Position numbers and translations under genes: made by a program. From contig NZ_SRII01000006.1 in assembly GCF_004684095.1 (NCBI RefSeq), positions 186,001 through 250,000 on the forward strand: a stretch of 64,000 nt of DNA. The letters are read 5' to 3'. Positions 30,716 through 40,285 of the stretch are shown one piece after another (the stretch's first letter is position 1; the number at the start of each line of letters is the position of its first letter). A model generated the notes under the pieces. The model worked only from the letters and a program-made list of their open reading frames with translations, had not been told where the DNA came from and did no database searches. The stretch is from Hymenobacter sp. UV11. Its GTDB lineage: Bacteria > Bacteroidota > Bacteroidia > Cytophagales > Hymenobacteraceae.

Positions 30716-33256
30716 CTAGCGAATCTGCTGACCAATGATGAAGTGGAAGTGATTGAAATCTTGGGCCGTGGTGGTGCCTGCTGGTGGAATTACCGTATCA
30801 AACGCCCGACCATAGTCGAAGCCTAGCAAGCCAAATGCCGACATGAAAATACGGGCGCCAAAACCTGCCGAGCGGTACAGCTTGTAGGGGTTGTACTGGC
30901 TGGAGGTGTCGAAGGCATTACCGGCTTCGGCAAAACCCAGGATGTACACCGTCGCGGCCGGGTTGAGGCTGACGGGGTAGCGCAACTCTGCTACGTACTT
31001 GTTGTAGGCTACCCCCCCGTTTTTGCCCGTTTGGGCAGTTGGGATGGCGTAGGCGCCATTGGGGTCGTCGTAGCCACGCAGGCCAATGTAGTCGGTACCC
31101 ACCAGGAAGGAGCCGCCGCCGCCGTAGCCCAGGCCCGCACCACCCATCTTAAAGCGCTCAAACGGCCCCGGCGTGCGGTCGGGCGTATAAGTACCAATAA
31201 AGCCGAAGTGAGCACGTGTGTTCAACACCAGCTTGCCCACGATGGGCGTAAACCACGAGGCGTCGAACATCCATTTGTGAAACTCTACCCACTCGTACGT
31301 ATTCGGGTGCGCGCCCTTGAAAGCCGAGTAAGGCGGCGTCAGGCTCACGCTTAGGCTAATGGACGAGCCACGGCGCGTATAGGTAGGGTTGTCAATACTG
31401 TTGCGCGAGAGCGTTGTATTGAACGTGAAGTTGTTGGCGTTGCCGGTATTAAAGTCCGAGAAAATCGAGTAGTTCTGGAGCGAGTACTGGCTGTACGAAA
31501 TCGAGTTGCTCAGCGAGAAGTAGTCATCCGGCACGCGCAGCTGGCGGCCCAGGCCAATCGTGGCGCTGTTCACCTTGATAAAGCTGCCCGTAACGGGGTC
31601 AAAGTTGTAGCCCAGGCGCGAGATGCTTCGGTTCAGGCTGAATGAGAAGGAGTTGGGCTTGCGGCCACCTAGCCAGGGCTCCGTAAAGCTGAACGAGTAG
31701 GCCTGGTATTGCAAGCCGTTGGCTTGCACGTTCAGGGCTACGCGCTGGCCGTCGCCGGCCGGCACGGGCGTCCAGTTGTGAAAATCCTTGGCCTTGCGCA
31801 GCGAGAAGTTATTGAATACCAGGCCTACCGTACCGATAAAGCCAGCGTAGCCGCCCCAGCCACCCGAAAGCGTAATCTGGTCCGAGGGCTTTTCCACCAC
31901 CGTGTAGTTAATATCTACCGTACCGTCGGCCTGGTTTGGCACCGGGTTAATGCCAATCTTTTCGGGGTCGAAATAACCCAACGTAGCAATCTCGCGCTGC
32001 GAGCGGATGAGCAGCTCGCGGTTGAATTTATCGCCCGGCAGCGTGCGCAGCGTACGGCGCAGCACGTGGTCCGACGTCTTCGTGTTACCAGCAATATTAA
32101 TGTCCTTCACGCGTGCCTGCACACCTTCGTTGATGCGCATCTCGATGTCGATGGAATCGCCTTCAACTTTGGTTTCAACAGGGTCGATGGAGAAGAACAA
32201 GTAACCGTCGTTCATGTAGAGCGAGGTAATGTCCTGGCCGGTCGGGTTGTAGCTCAAGCGCTTATCCAGCACTTCTTTGCTAAACGTGCTACCCCGCTTA
32301 ATGCCGAGTACCGAAGCCAGCGTCTTGCTGTCGTAGAGGTAGTTACCGTTCCAGGTAATATTGCGGAAGTAGTATTTCTTGCCCTCCTCTACCTTCAGCT
32401 TCACAATCAGGCCCTTCTCGTCGCGCTCAATGGTATCCGACAATACGGTAGCGTCGCGATAGCCCTGGTCGTTGTAGAAATCAATCAGCTTTTTCTTGTC
32501 ATCTTCAAATTCTGAGCGCTGGAACTTACCCGGCGTCAGGAATTTATAGAGCTTGCGGGCCTTCGTCTTCTTAAACTGGCTGGCCAGCTTGCTATCCTTA
32601 AAGGCTTTGTTGCCTTCAAACTCAATGTCGTGAATACGCACTTTAGCGCCTTTATCCACGTCAATCTTCAGCGCAACGCTGTTGGAAAGAGCGGAGTCGG
32701 CCACCTGCCGAATCACGACTTTCGTATCCAGAAAGCCCTTGTTGGTGTAGAACTTACGTACTTGCGTCCGGGTGTTAGACAATAGCGCGTCGGTTACTAC
32801 TTTACCCCGGATGAGCTTGATTTTCTTATCAATATCATCGGCTTGGCCCTTGCTGATTCCCTCAAACGTGAATTTGGAGAGGCGGGGCCGCTCGCGCACG
32901 TTGAAATCGAGGAAAATCTTGTCGCCTTCAGTCCGCGCAATACCTACCGATATATCGGCCAGAATGCCCTGCGCCCATATTTTCCGAATGGCCTTGCCCA
33001 CATCTTCCCCTGGCACCGTAATGGCGTCGCCAATTCGTAAACCCGATAGGCCAATCAGCGTATTAGGGTCTAGGTAGCGGGCCCCGCTTACCGTAATGCC
33101 ACCGAGCTGATACTTGCGCGGCTCATCGGCACCCGACGCGGGGGTAGGGGCTCCCTCTTGGGCATGAACCGACTGCGCGGCCACTATTCCGGCCAGCAAC
33201 AGGAAACTCAACAGGCCACTACGCAAGTAGGTACGCATTATCAACATAGAAAACAT
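30716..33256 (-). CDS. bamA: Outer membrane protein assembly factor BamA
   Basis: About 846 residues from the ATG at 33256, which overlaps the uppS stop in ATGA. A later ATG at 33238 (MRTYLRSGLLSF) gives a cleaner signal peptide, and the longest ORF is certainly too long. After the signal peptide (...QSVHAQ) five POTRA domains occupy about residues 45-440. They are followed by a 16-strand barrel with the substrate-binding loop motif at YIGLRGYDD, the equivalent of VRGF. It inserts beta-barrel proteins into the outer membrane. It is coupled to uppS and followed by the two Skp-like genes, an envelope-assembly operon. Confidence 0.93.
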   Translation of the reverse strand: MFSMLIMRTYLRSGLLSFLLLAGIVAAQSVHAQEGAPTPASGADEPRKYQLGGITVSGARYLDPNTLIGLSGLRIGDAITVPGEDVGKAIRKIWAQGILADISVGIARTEGDKIFLDFNVRERPRLSKFTFEGISKGQADDIDKKIKLIRGKVVTDALLSNTRTQVRKFYTNKGFLDTKVVIRQVADSALSNSVALKIDVDKGAKVRIHDIEFEGNKAFKDSKLASQFKKTKARKLYKFLTPGKFQRSEFEDDKKKLIDFYNDQGYRDATVLSDTIERDEKGLIVKLKVEEGKKYYFRNITWNGNYLYDSKTLASVLGIKRGSTFSKEVLDKRLSYNPTGQDITSLYMNDGYLFFSIDPVETKVEGDSIDIEMRINEGVQARVKDINIAGNTKTSDHVLRRTLRTLPGDKFNRELLIRSQREIATLGYFDPEKIGINPVPNQADGTVDINYTVVEKPSDQITLSGGWGGYAGFIGTVGLVFNNFSLRKAKDFHNWTPVPAGDGQRVALNVQANGLQYQAYSFSFTEPWLGGRKPNSFSFSLNRSISRLGYNFDPVTGSFIKVNSATIGLGRQLRVPDDYFSLSNSISYSQYSLQNYSIFSDFNTGNANNFTFNTTLSRNSIDNPTYTRRGSSISLSVSLTPPYSAFKGAHPNTYEWVEFHKWMFDASWFTPIVGKLVLNTRAHFGFIGTYTPDRTPGPFERFKMGGAGLGYGGGGSFLVGTDYIGLRGYDDPNGAYAIPTAQTGKNGGVAYNKYVAELRYPVSLNPAATVYILGFAEAGNAFDTSSQYNPYKLYRSAGFGARIFMSAFGLLGFDYGRAFDTVIPPAGTTTAQDFNHFHFIIGQQIR

Positions 33257-34002
33257 CAGGATATCGTCAGCTGCTCGCTGGTTTTGCCGAATCGTCGTTC
33301 GCGGCCCTGGTAGGCTTTGAGGGCGTCGCGGAAGTGGCTGCGCCGGAAATCGGGCCACAGCACTGGGGTGATATAAAGTTCCGTGTAAGCCAGCTGCCAA
33401 AGCAAAAAGTTGCTAATGCGCTGCTCGCCACTGGTGCGAATAAGTAGTTCGGGGTCCGGCATGCCGGCGGTAGCCAGGTAGCCCGTAACGGTAGCTTCCG
33501 TAACGGCGGCGGGCTGCACGTGCCCGGCGGCCACATCGGCGGCCAGTCGTTGGGCGGCCTGCGTCAGGTCCCAGCGGCCACTGTAGCTGAGAGCCAGCAC
33601 CAACGTCATGCGGGTGCCGCCTTTCGTTAGCTCAATCGATTCGGCTAGTTCCCGCTGGCAGCTAGTGGGTAGGCTTGCCAGGTTACCAATTGCCTGCAGG
33701 CGCACGCTGTTTTTGAGTAACGTGTTGGTTTCGTTGCGAATAGTATGTACCAGCAGCTGCATCAGCGCAGTTACCTCGAAGGCCGGGCGGTTCCAATTTT
33801 CCGTGGAAAAAGCGTACAGCGTCAAAAATTTTACTCCTAGCTCGGCAGCTTCCTCCACCGTGTCGCGCACCGCCGTTATGGCGCTTTGGTGCCCAAACAC
33901 GCGAAGGCCTCCCCGCTGTTTGGCCCAGCGCCCGTTACCATCCATGATAACGGCGACATGGGCAGGAATATTAGAGAGGTCGATTTCGGACCGTTCGGCC
34001 AT
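33256..34002 (-). CDS. uppS: Isoprenyl transferase (undecaprenyl pyrophosphate synthase)
   Basis: 248 residues. It makes undecaprenyl diphosphate, the lipid carrier for peptidoglycan and LPS, by cis-condensation of isopentenyl diphosphate. The catalytic MDGNGRWAKQRG, the TLYAFSTENWNRP segment and the RTSGEQRISNFLLWQLAYTELYI motif are all seen. The stop overlaps the bamA start. It lies just after the two DUF6089 genes in the same direction, a conserved Bacteroidota order. Confidence 0.95.
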   Translation of the reverse strand: MAERSEIDLSNIPAHVAVIMDGNGRWAKQRGGLRVFGHQSAITAVRDTVEEAAELGVKFLTLYAFSTENWNRPAFEVTALMQLLVHTIRNETNTLLKNSVRLQAIGNLASLPTSCQRELAESIELTKGGTRMTLVLALSYSGRWDLTQAAQRLAADVAAGHVQPAAVTEATVTGYLATAGMPDPELLIRTSGEQRISNFLLWQLAYTELYITPVLWPDFRRSHFRDALKAYQGRERRFGKTSEQLTIS

Positions 34003-34154
34003 TGTTGCGGTTTGCGTATAAGAGTGCGCAAGTTACGCAAAGGGTTGCAGTCCTACCCCAGCCCCTTAGTGCCAAGCATCGCCAGCGGCCCGCTCCAAAC
34101 GCCTAAATAGCTTGCTGTCCAATCTTTTATCCGCAAATTACCATTGCAAATCAG

Positions 34155-34919
34155 CTACTCCAACAACCTTTTATTGTGGTTGTAAGTTGGCGGGCACAGG
34201 ATTTTGTAGAAAGTGTAAGACAGGCTGACGCCGGTATAATAGTACCAATCCTGGTCGTGGCTGTTTACCAGCAGTTGGTTTTGGTCCCCGGTGTGGTCGA
34301 GCTGGTCAGTGAAAGTCTTGCGCGCGCCCATCTCCACGCCGAGGTTGAAATGCTCGGTTAGCGCGACTTTCAGGCCCGCGCCCACCGGAATGGCCAGGCC
34401 TACCTTGCTACCCTGCCGATTGAAGTCGGGCTGCAAAGCCACGTTCGCGCTGCGAACGGTGGTATTGGCGATATAGAGGGCCAAGCCCCCGAATAAATAG
34501 GGAGAAAAGTGCACCCGATGCTGGTCCTGCCGACGGTGGTAATCCAGAAAGTTATACTCCACTACGCCGGAAGCCTCTACTACCCCTCCACTTAAGCTTA
34601 GCTGGCGATAGTCCTGTAAGGGGGCTACCCCCCCATTCACGCCCATTACGTTGGCATCGGTAGCCCGCAGAAAACCAGCTGTGATACCACCGCGCAGGGT
34701 GATGGGCACCGAAATATCGCGCCGATAAAACACGGTGAGGGCGGGGCGACTGTTCTGCCACTGAAACTGCGGCGAAATCTCTCCCTTGTAATTAGTGGTG
34801 CCAACCCCAATACCTAGCTCGCTGGTATGCTGAGCCAAAGCACAGGTGGGTAAAAAAAACGCACTCCCCGCTAGCACAAGGCCAACGGGGAGCGCGGAAG
34901 AAATTCGGAAAACGGCCAT
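34155..34919 (-). CDS. DUF6089-type outer-membrane beta-barrel protein, copy 1
   Basis: 254 residues with a signal peptide ending ALAQ. About ten amphipathic strands with aromatic ends (SELGIGVGTTNYKGEIS, VHFSPYLFGGLALYI, VGLAIPVGAGLKVALTEHFNLGVEMGARKTFTDQLDHT, DWYYYTGVSLSYTF) fit the small porin-like barrels of the DUF6089 family. The function is unknown. The gene lies between uppS and a second, similar gene. The C-terminus (PPTYNHNKRLLE) is not a typical barrel end and may stay in the periplasm. Confidence 0.82.
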   Translation of the reverse strand: MAVFRISSALPVGLVLAGSAFFLPTCALAQHTSELGIGVGTTNYKGEISPQFQWQNSRPALTVFYRRDISVPITLRGGITAGFLRATDANVMGVNGGVAPLQDYRQLSLSGGVVEASGVVEYNFLDYHRRQDQHRVHFSPYLFGGLALYIANTTVRSANVALQPDFNRQGSKVGLAIPVGAGLKVALTEHFNLGVEMGARKTFTDQLDHTGDQNQLLVNSHDQDWYYYTGVSLSYTFYKILCPPTYNHNKRLLE

Positions 34920-34961
34920 GCGGCAGACTGTAAGATGAACGTTCAGCCAGCCAACAAGGGC

Positions 34962-35855
34962 TTAGCGGAACTTGGGGTTCTTGATTTTTGGATTCAGGAT
35001 GTAGTTGAGCGAGAAGCCGGTAACGGTGTACCAGTCATTCTTACCTTGGCCACGCTTAGCGCCAGGCAGAAAGCCACCCGCTACCCCAGTAGAGGTATTG
35101 GTGATGCCACCTGGTGAAGTACCATTGTTGTAACCGCCAAAATATTGTGCAGGAGCCGTGGCACCGCCCAAATTAGCGTAATTACCGCTAACATCATCGA
35201 GGTAGCCCGTGAAGGTTTTGCGGAAACCAATCTCGAAAGCAGCGTCTAAGTTACGGTTAATGCGGTAGCGCACACCGGCACCGAAAGGTAGCGAGAACTG
35301 AAACTTGCTGTAATCAACACCCTCCGTTTTGAGCGGCTGCAAGTCAACGTAATTACCATTTTGGTCTTTGCCTTGCGGGCTGTGGTGAAAACCAGCTACC
35401 CCGCCAAACAGATACGGCACGAAGTCCGGACGCTTGAGGTAGTTATTACGGTTCTCAATCAGGTCAACTACTACTACTGCCGAAGCCTCATAGATATCGT
35501 TGCGGAAGTTCATGTTCCGGCTGTAGCGATAACGGGCGTTGGTATCGTCGCGGTTCGCGTTGGTATTATCTTCAGCCGTGATGCGACCGTAGGCAAGGGC
35601 AAAGCGACCCGAAACGCGCGGAAAGAAGCGGTGCGTGATATTCAGGCCAATGTTGGGCCGGGTATCGCCTGCGTGGAATGAAGCAAAGTTGGTGAGCGGG
35701 TTCAGGTCACCAAAGTAGTTCATGGCATTCAGGCTAACCCCGATGGAGGTATACTGCTTGCGCTTGCTGAACTGCTGGGCATCGGCCTGCTGCGTCGAAC
35801 TTAGCAGTGCGAACCCAGCGAGTAGGGCAGTTGAATACGAGAAAATCTTAGTCAT
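34962..35855 (-). CDS. DUF6089-type outer-membrane beta-barrel protein, copy 2
   Basis: 297 residues with a signal peptide ending QQADAQ. It has the same strand plan as the next gene: YTSIGVSLNAMNYFGDLNP, NIGLNITHRFFPRVSGRFALAYG, DFVPYLFGGVAGFHHSP, FSLPFGAGVRYRINRNLDAAFEIGFRKTFTGYLDD, DWYTVTGFSLNYIL. The shared VxRKTFTxxLDD-type segment shows the two are paralogues. It is larger because of Gly/Thr/Pro-rich loops around residues 225-265. The role is not known; the position before uppS-bamA suggests envelope maintenance. Confidence 0.83.
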   Translation of the reverse strand: MTKIFSYSTALLAGFALLSSTQQADAQQFSKRKQYTSIGVSLNAMNYFGDLNPLTNFASFHAGDTRPNIGLNITHRFFPRVSGRFALAYGRITAEDNTNANRDDTNARYRYSRNMNFRNDIYEASAVVVVDLIENRNNYLKRPDFVPYLFGGVAGFHHSPQGKDQNGNYVDLQPLKTEGVDYSKFQFSLPFGAGVRYRINRNLDAAFEIGFRKTFTGYLDDVSGNYANLGGATAPAQYFGGYNNGTSPGGITNTSTGVAGGFLPGAKRGQGKNDWYTVTGFSLNYILNPKIKNPKFR

Positions 35856-35925
35856 AAGGCGCAGAGTAGAATATTAGCTAAGCTAGTGAGCTACAAACCT
35901 TATAGAGCGCGGTTCGCAGCGAATA

Positions 35926-35933
35926 CAAAAGTA
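35926..35933 (-). promoter_or_regulatory. Candidate -7 box (TACTTTTG) before the DUF6089 genes
   Basis: An exact match to TAnnTTTG on the minus strand, about 71 bases before the start at 35855. It would drive DUF6089-DUF6089-uppS-bamA. The surrounding 130 bases are AT-rich, as expected of a promoter in this GC-rich DNA. Confidence 0.5.
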
Positions 35934-35987
35934 AGTACTAAAAGGAACTAAAAAAATTAATGCTGTTTTTTGAGAAAACTTTTTGCG

Positions 35988-36887
35988 TTATTTTAATTGC
36001 ACTGTAGTGGCCGGATTTCGGCGGTCGAGCCCCCAATTAAGCTTATTGCGCAACGTACTTAAAAAGTTGACGTGGTTTAATTTAACTAATCGAGCGTTAA
36101 AATTTTCGCGGCGCACGGCTATTTGGACAGTAGCATCTACTGGCATGGAGCGCGAATCGAGGGCGAGCAGGTAGCTGGTAGCACGGCCCTCAATTTCGAA
36201 AGAAATTATACTCTGGTCAGAAACAATCAGTGGGCGAACGTTCAAATTGTGGGGACATACGGGCGCAATGATAAAATTGTTTGTTTGCGGGAGCATCACT
36301 GGGCCGCCGCAGCTCAGCGAATAGCCCGTAGAGCCCGTAGGAGTCGAAACTACGAGCCCATCGGCCCAATAAGAATTCAGGTATTCACCGTTTATGTAGG
36401 TGTGCACGACAATCATGGAAGAGGTGTCGCGCTTTAAAATACTGAATTCATTAAGGCCAAAGTTAAGCTGCCCAAACACATCGGGGTCGGTATCGACGCG
36501 CAACAGGCTGCGGTCTTCGAGGGTAAAGTGGCCTTTGAAGAGCGCATCAATGGCCTGCGGAATGTAGTCGGGATTGATAGGCGCCAGAAACCCCAGGCGC
36601 CCCGTATTGATACCTAAAATAGGAATTTGCAGGGCTCCCACGTACGTAACCGTATCTAGCAATGTTCCGTCGCCACCAATGCTAAGTACAAATTGTGTTC
36701 CGCGTAACGAGTCTCCGCGGCGGAAAGAACCTACGTTAGGGGGTAGGCGCAGGCGGGCCGCCATATAGTCGCGAAACGCTTCAACTATGATAATATCCGC
36801 GCCACGGGTGTGTAGTTCGTCGAGCAACAACTGCAAGTACGGGGCAACTGTCTCGTCAAAAGGCTTGCCTAAAATCGCAATTTTCAT
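35988..36887 (-). CDS. nadK: NAD kinase
   Basis: 299 residues from the ATG at 36887 (MKIAILGKPFDETV). It phosphorylates NAD to NADP. The GGDGTLLDTVTYVG motif with the catalytic Asp, the INTGRLGFLA segment, LNEFSI and the TPTGSTGYSLSCGGP NAD-binding loop are present. The family length is typical. It follows the TamA-like gene by 28 bases on the minus strand and is ahead of the DUF6089-uppS-bamA series, the usual Bacteroidota order. Confidence 0.95.
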   Translation of the reverse strand: MKIAILGKPFDETVAPYLQLLLDELHTRGADIIIVEAFRDYMAARLRLPPNVGSFRRGDSLRGTQFVLSIGGDGTLLDTVTYVGALQIPILGINTGRLGFLAPINPDYIPQAIDALFKGHFTLEDRSLLRVDTDPDVFGQLNFGLNEFSILKRDTSSMIVVHTYINGEYLNSYWADGLVVSTPTGSTGYSLSCGGPVMLPQTNNFIIAPVCPHNLNVRPLIVSDQSIISFEIEGRATSYLLALDSRSMPVDATVQIAVRRENFNARLVKLNHVNFLSTLRNKLNWGLDRRNPATTVQLK

Positions 36888-36915
36888 AACAAAAAGATAA
36901 TATATTTCCGCTTGG

Positions 36916-38478
36916 TTAAATAGGAAATCCAGCACCTAGCAGGAATACATATTTTGGATATCCAGTTAGCAGGCGCGAAAGCTCGAAGCGAAACACCTTA
37001 TCGTAATACGTTACCAAATGTAGCCCGAGACCTGCCGATGCCAGCAGGTGGCCGGGTAGCTGGTTGGATGGTGGGGTAGGCCGGCCCACGCTCCCGCCGG
37101 CCAGGCCGGCATCGACGAAAGCGTTGAGGTACACGGCGAGGGGTAGGGTATTTACTTTGGGATTATTAACGAATGGAATGCGCAGGGGCGGCGGGGCCCA
37201 GGCGCGCCAACTCACACCTTGCTGCACCAGGCCGTAGGAGCGGCCATCGATGAGGTAGCCATCGTAGCCGCGCACCAGCGCATCGTAGCCCAGGCTGCGC
37301 GAGTCGGCATAGGCGAGACGGTCGGCGAACAGGCGCGTTTGTGCGGCTAGACCCACGGCGTAGTAAAACTGGTGCCCCAGGCTGAGGTAACGGGCATAGC
37401 GCAGCCGCGCTAACACGTAGGCCGGCGCTGCGTTGGGGCCCACAAACTGCCGTAGCGTGAGCGAGCCCTGGAAAAACTGCCCGGTGAGGGGGTAGGCGAA
37501 GGTATTGCGCTGATTGTTGGTAGTTACCAGGCTGGCTTCCAAATACTGGCGCTGTTGCTGGCCCAGCAGGTAGTCGTAGTTGAGCGAGTAGATAAGGTCG
37601 CTGATTGATTCGCGGTGGTACGAAATATCAAACGCGGAGCTGAGCTGCACGGTGTGGCGCAGGCGCAGCCCGCCCGACACGTAGAAGCGCTGAATGGGAA
37701 AGGCATCATCTTGCGCTTCGGCCAGGCCTTGGGGGCGGTCGTTTTGGGTGTTGTAGTCGAGGTTGCGGCTTTGGTAGTACGAGATGCCGAACCCTACCCC
37801 TACCCGGCGGCGGCGCCCAAAGCCGGGCGCCTCGTAGAACAGCTCGTACTTGCGGTTAAACCCCAGCTGCAGGTTGGCGGTGAGCTGCTCGGCCCGGCCC
37901 CTAAAATTGGTATCGGTGAGGTGCAGGCCATAGTCTATGCGCCGCCAGTGGTCGGGGCGCGACAGCCAGGCGTTGAACGTGGGCGCGGCCAGCGAAAAAA
38001 TGGGGGTAGGCAGAATGTACCAGCGTTCCTGCACGCTGAATAGAATGACTAGTTCGCCCGTGCCGCCGCAGCTGGCCTGCACCAGCACCGCATGAAAGAG
38101 CTGCAGATTGTAGAGGCGGCGGCGGTTGGCTTCGAGGTGGGCTGGCAGGTCGACTACGGTCAGCGAGTCGCCCTCGTGAAAGTCCAGCTCGGCGCGCAGC
38201 GTGCGCTCGCGGGTGCGGCTGTTGCCTACGAATAGGATGGCGCCCACCCGCACGCGCGGGCCGGGGCACACGCCCACGCGCACCAGTGTATCAGTGGGGG
38301 CCACTACGGGCGCCAGGGCCGGCGGGCGGCGCTCCTGGCTAAGCTCGCGCAGGCTATCGGGCGAGGCGGGGGGTAGGGGCGTTTGGGCCTGGGCAAGGCA
38401 GCCCGCGCCAAGCCATAGACCGAGCCCGCACAACCACTGAATTGCTCTCAAAAAGAATAGCCGGCCGCCGTGCTTCAC
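36916..38478 (-). CDS. TamA/BamA-like surface antigen (Omp85 superfamily)
   Basis: 520 residues from a GTG at 38478; no ATG is available before the signal peptide, which ends CLAQAQ. A single POTRA-like region (about 75-150: ILFVGNSRTRERTLRAELDFHEGDSLTV...LFHAVLVQASCGGTGELVILFSVQERW) precedes a 16-strand-type barrel with the LVRGYDGYLIDG loop (RGY in place of RGF). It is shorter than BamA and close to the one-POTRA Omp85 proteins of Bacteroidota. These may translocate or insert outer-membrane proteins or lipids. It lies between the CBS gene (9-base gap) and nadK on one strand. Confidence 0.83.
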   Translation of the reverse strand: MKHGGRLFFLRAIQWLCGLGLWLGAGCLAQAQTPLPPASPDSLRELSQERRPPALAPVVAPTDTLVRVGVCPGPRVRVGAILFVGNSRTRERTLRAELDFHEGDSLTVVDLPAHLEANRRRLYNLQLFHAVLVQASCGGTGELVILFSVQERWYILPTPIFSLAAPTFNAWLSRPDHWRRIDYGLHLTDTNFRGRAEQLTANLQLGFNRKYELFYEAPGFGRRRRVGVGFGISYYQSRNLDYNTQNDRPQGLAEAQDDAFPIQRFYVSGGLRLRHTVQLSSAFDISYHRESISDLIYSLNYDYLLGQQQRQYLEASLVTTNNQRNTFAYPLTGQFFQGSLTLRQFVGPNAAPAYVLARLRYARYLSLGHQFYYAVGLAAQTRLFADRLAYADSRSLGYDALVRGYDGYLIDGRSYGLVQQGVSWRAWAPPPLRIPFVNNPKVNTLPLAVYLNAFVDAGLAGGSVGRPTPPSNQLPGHLLASAGLGLHLVTYYDKVFRFELSRLLTGYPKYVFLLGAGFPI

Positions 38479-38487
38479 CCAGTAAAG

Positions 38488-39165
38488 TTAGACGCTGAGG
38501 TAGCGGAGCAGCGCGTCGAAGCGCTCCTGCTCGTCTTCGCTGGCCGCGGGCGTGCCGCTGAATTGCGCCGATACCACGTAGCCAAACCGCTCTAGCGTGG
38601 CGGTGATGCGGCCGAGGTTATCAGTATTAAGGCGCAGGGTGAGGCGAATGCGGTACGGGTCGTGCTCGTCGGCGATAACGTGGGCCGAGAGAATCTTGGC
38701 GTTGTTCTCCTCCACGTAGCGGCTGATTTGCGAAAGCGAGTAGTCGCGCTCCTCCATAGATAATACTAGGATGCTGCCCTGCCCGGCCTCACCAGGCACC
38801 GGCCCGAAGGCGGCCAGCGCGTCGCTCACCGTTACTACCCCTGCGTATTCCTGCTGGTCATCGAGCACGGGCACGAGCTGAATCTTATTCTCAATGGCCA
38901 GCTCCATCACGCGGTAAAAGTGCTGGTCGTGCTGCACGTGCGCGTCGGCGTAGCCCAGCGCGAGGTCGGCTAGCTGGGTATCGGGGTTTTCGTAATCGGC
39001 CAGGTCGTGCTCCGTGATGAGGCCCCGGTAGCGCCGCCCGGCCAGCACAGGCAGCTGGCCCACGTGAAATTCCTCCAGCCACCGCGCGGCCTTAGCCGTG
39101 GTGTCAGTGCCCTTCAGGGGCGGAATCATCTGGTTAATTAGGTCTTCGGCGAGTAGAGCAGGCAT
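38488..39165 (-). CDS. CBS domain protein with ACT-like tail
   Basis: 225 residues from the ATG at 39165 (MPALLAEDLINQMIPPLKGTDT); the longer frame upstream has no family character. Two CBS units fill residues 5-130 (VGQLPVLAGRRYRGLITEHDLADY and IQLVPVLDDQQEYAGVVTVSDALAAF). The C-terminal ~80 residues (GSILVLSMEERDYSLSQISRYVEENNAKILSAHVI...LTLRLNTDNLGRITATLERFGYVV) form an ACT-like fold. Such proteins sense adenine nucleotides or amino acids. In Bacteroidota this gene is commonly linked to nadK; the function remains unknown. Confidence 0.85.
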   Translation of the reverse strand: MPALLAEDLINQMIPPLKGTDTTAKAARWLEEFHVGQLPVLAGRRYRGLITEHDLADYENPDTQLADLALGYADAHVQHDQHFYRVMELAIENKIQLVPVLDDQQEYAGVVTVSDALAAFGPVPGEAGQGSILVLSMEERDYSLSQISRYVEENNAKILSAHVIADEHDPYRIRLTLRLNTDNLGRITATLERFGYVVSAQFSGTPAASEDEQERFDALLRYLSV

Positions 39166-39377
39166 AAGGGCACAAGCTAAGTAGCAGGCGACGAATGGGT
39201 AACTACCGATGAGCTCCAACAGGCGGCACCAGCTAAACGTAGAGTTAGCTGATAATTTTCTGCTGAAAGCTGCGGCTAACTCCCCGTGGCAGGCCAAGCA
39301 AGAGTAGGACTACAAACGGGTACTAAAGGTTGCTGTTACTTGGCAAAAACCAAGCCGCGCATCGCCCGGCATCGGGG

Positions 39378-40178
39378 CTAGTGCGCCGAGGATACCGCGG
39401 CGCTCGGCGAAAGCGCGGGCGCCGGGCGCCGCAAGAACTGCCCCAGATAACCATTAAAGCCCGCCGGGCGCTCCATCATGGGCGCGTGGCCGCAGTGGTC
39501 GAGAAAGCGCAATTCGGCGTGGGGTAGCAGGCGCTCGAAGTCGTGGGCCACCGGCGGCGGCGTAATGGTATCATTCAGGCCCCACACCAGCAGCACGGGC
39601 ACGGTAATGCGGTGCAGGTCGCTAGCCAGGTTGTGGTGCTGGGCCGAGCGGGCAATGCTAATCATGCGCAGGCACTTGGCGTTGGAATTAGTCACGGCAA
39701 ATACCTCATCGACCAGCTCCTTGGTAGCCACCTGCGGGTCGTAGAAGGTATAGCCCACCCGCTCGCGCACAAAGTCGTAGTTGCCGCGCTTAGGGAACGA
39801 GCCGCCCATGCCATCCTCAAACAAACCGCTGCTGCCCGTGAGCACCAGCCGGCTCACGCGGCCGGGGTTGCGCAGCGTATATACCAGGGCAATGTGGCCG
39901 CCCAGCGAATTGCCAAGCACAATAAAAGAAGGGGGTAGGCGCAGCTTTTCTACAAACGTGGCCACGTACTCGACCAGCCCCGGCACCGTGGCTTGCAGCA
40001 GCGGCATGTCGTAGACGGGCAGTACCGGAATAATGACGCGGTGGGTGGGCGCAAACTCGGCCACCACATCTTCCCAATTGCTGAGCGCCCCAAACAGCCC
40101 GTGCAGCAGCAGCAACACCGGCCCCTGGCCCTCGTCGACGTAGTCAAACCCGTGCTGTTGCTGGCGGCGGAGCTCCAT
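39378..40178 (-). CDS. Alpha/beta hydrolase
   Basis: 266 residues from the ATG at 40178 (MELRRQQQHGFDYVDEGQGP). It has the alpha/beta-hydrolase fold with LLLLHGLFGALSNWEDV for the oxyanion loop, the nucleophile elbow GNSLGGH (Ser near residue 97), an Asp in VLLVWGLNDTITPP and the His in LDHCGHAPMMERP. The triad is therefore complete. The family is broad (esterases, lactonases, MhpC-type C-C hydrolases), and the substrate cannot be told. It is in line with but not closely spaced to the CBS gene. Confidence 0.87.
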   Translation of the reverse strand: MELRRQQQHGFDYVDEGQGPVLLLLHGLFGALSNWEDVVAEFAPTHRVIIPVLPVYDMPLLQATVPGLVEYVATFVEKLRLPPSFIVLGNSLGGHIALVYTLRNPGRVSRLVLTGSSGLFEDGMGGSFPKRGNYDFVRERVGYTFYDPQVATKELVDEVFAVTNSNAKCLRMISIARSAQHHNLASDLHRITVPVLLVWGLNDTITPPPVAHDFERLLPHAELRFLDHCGHAPMMERPAGFNGYLGQFLRRPAPALSPSAAVSSAH

Positions 40179-40285
40179 AGTTTTTCGTTTCTGGTTATTT
40201 GTTTTTCGCTTCTCGTCTTTGGCCGTTGCCCTCAGATTATCGACTAACCCGAGGCCAGGTACCAAGAACTCAAAAGAAAACCGAC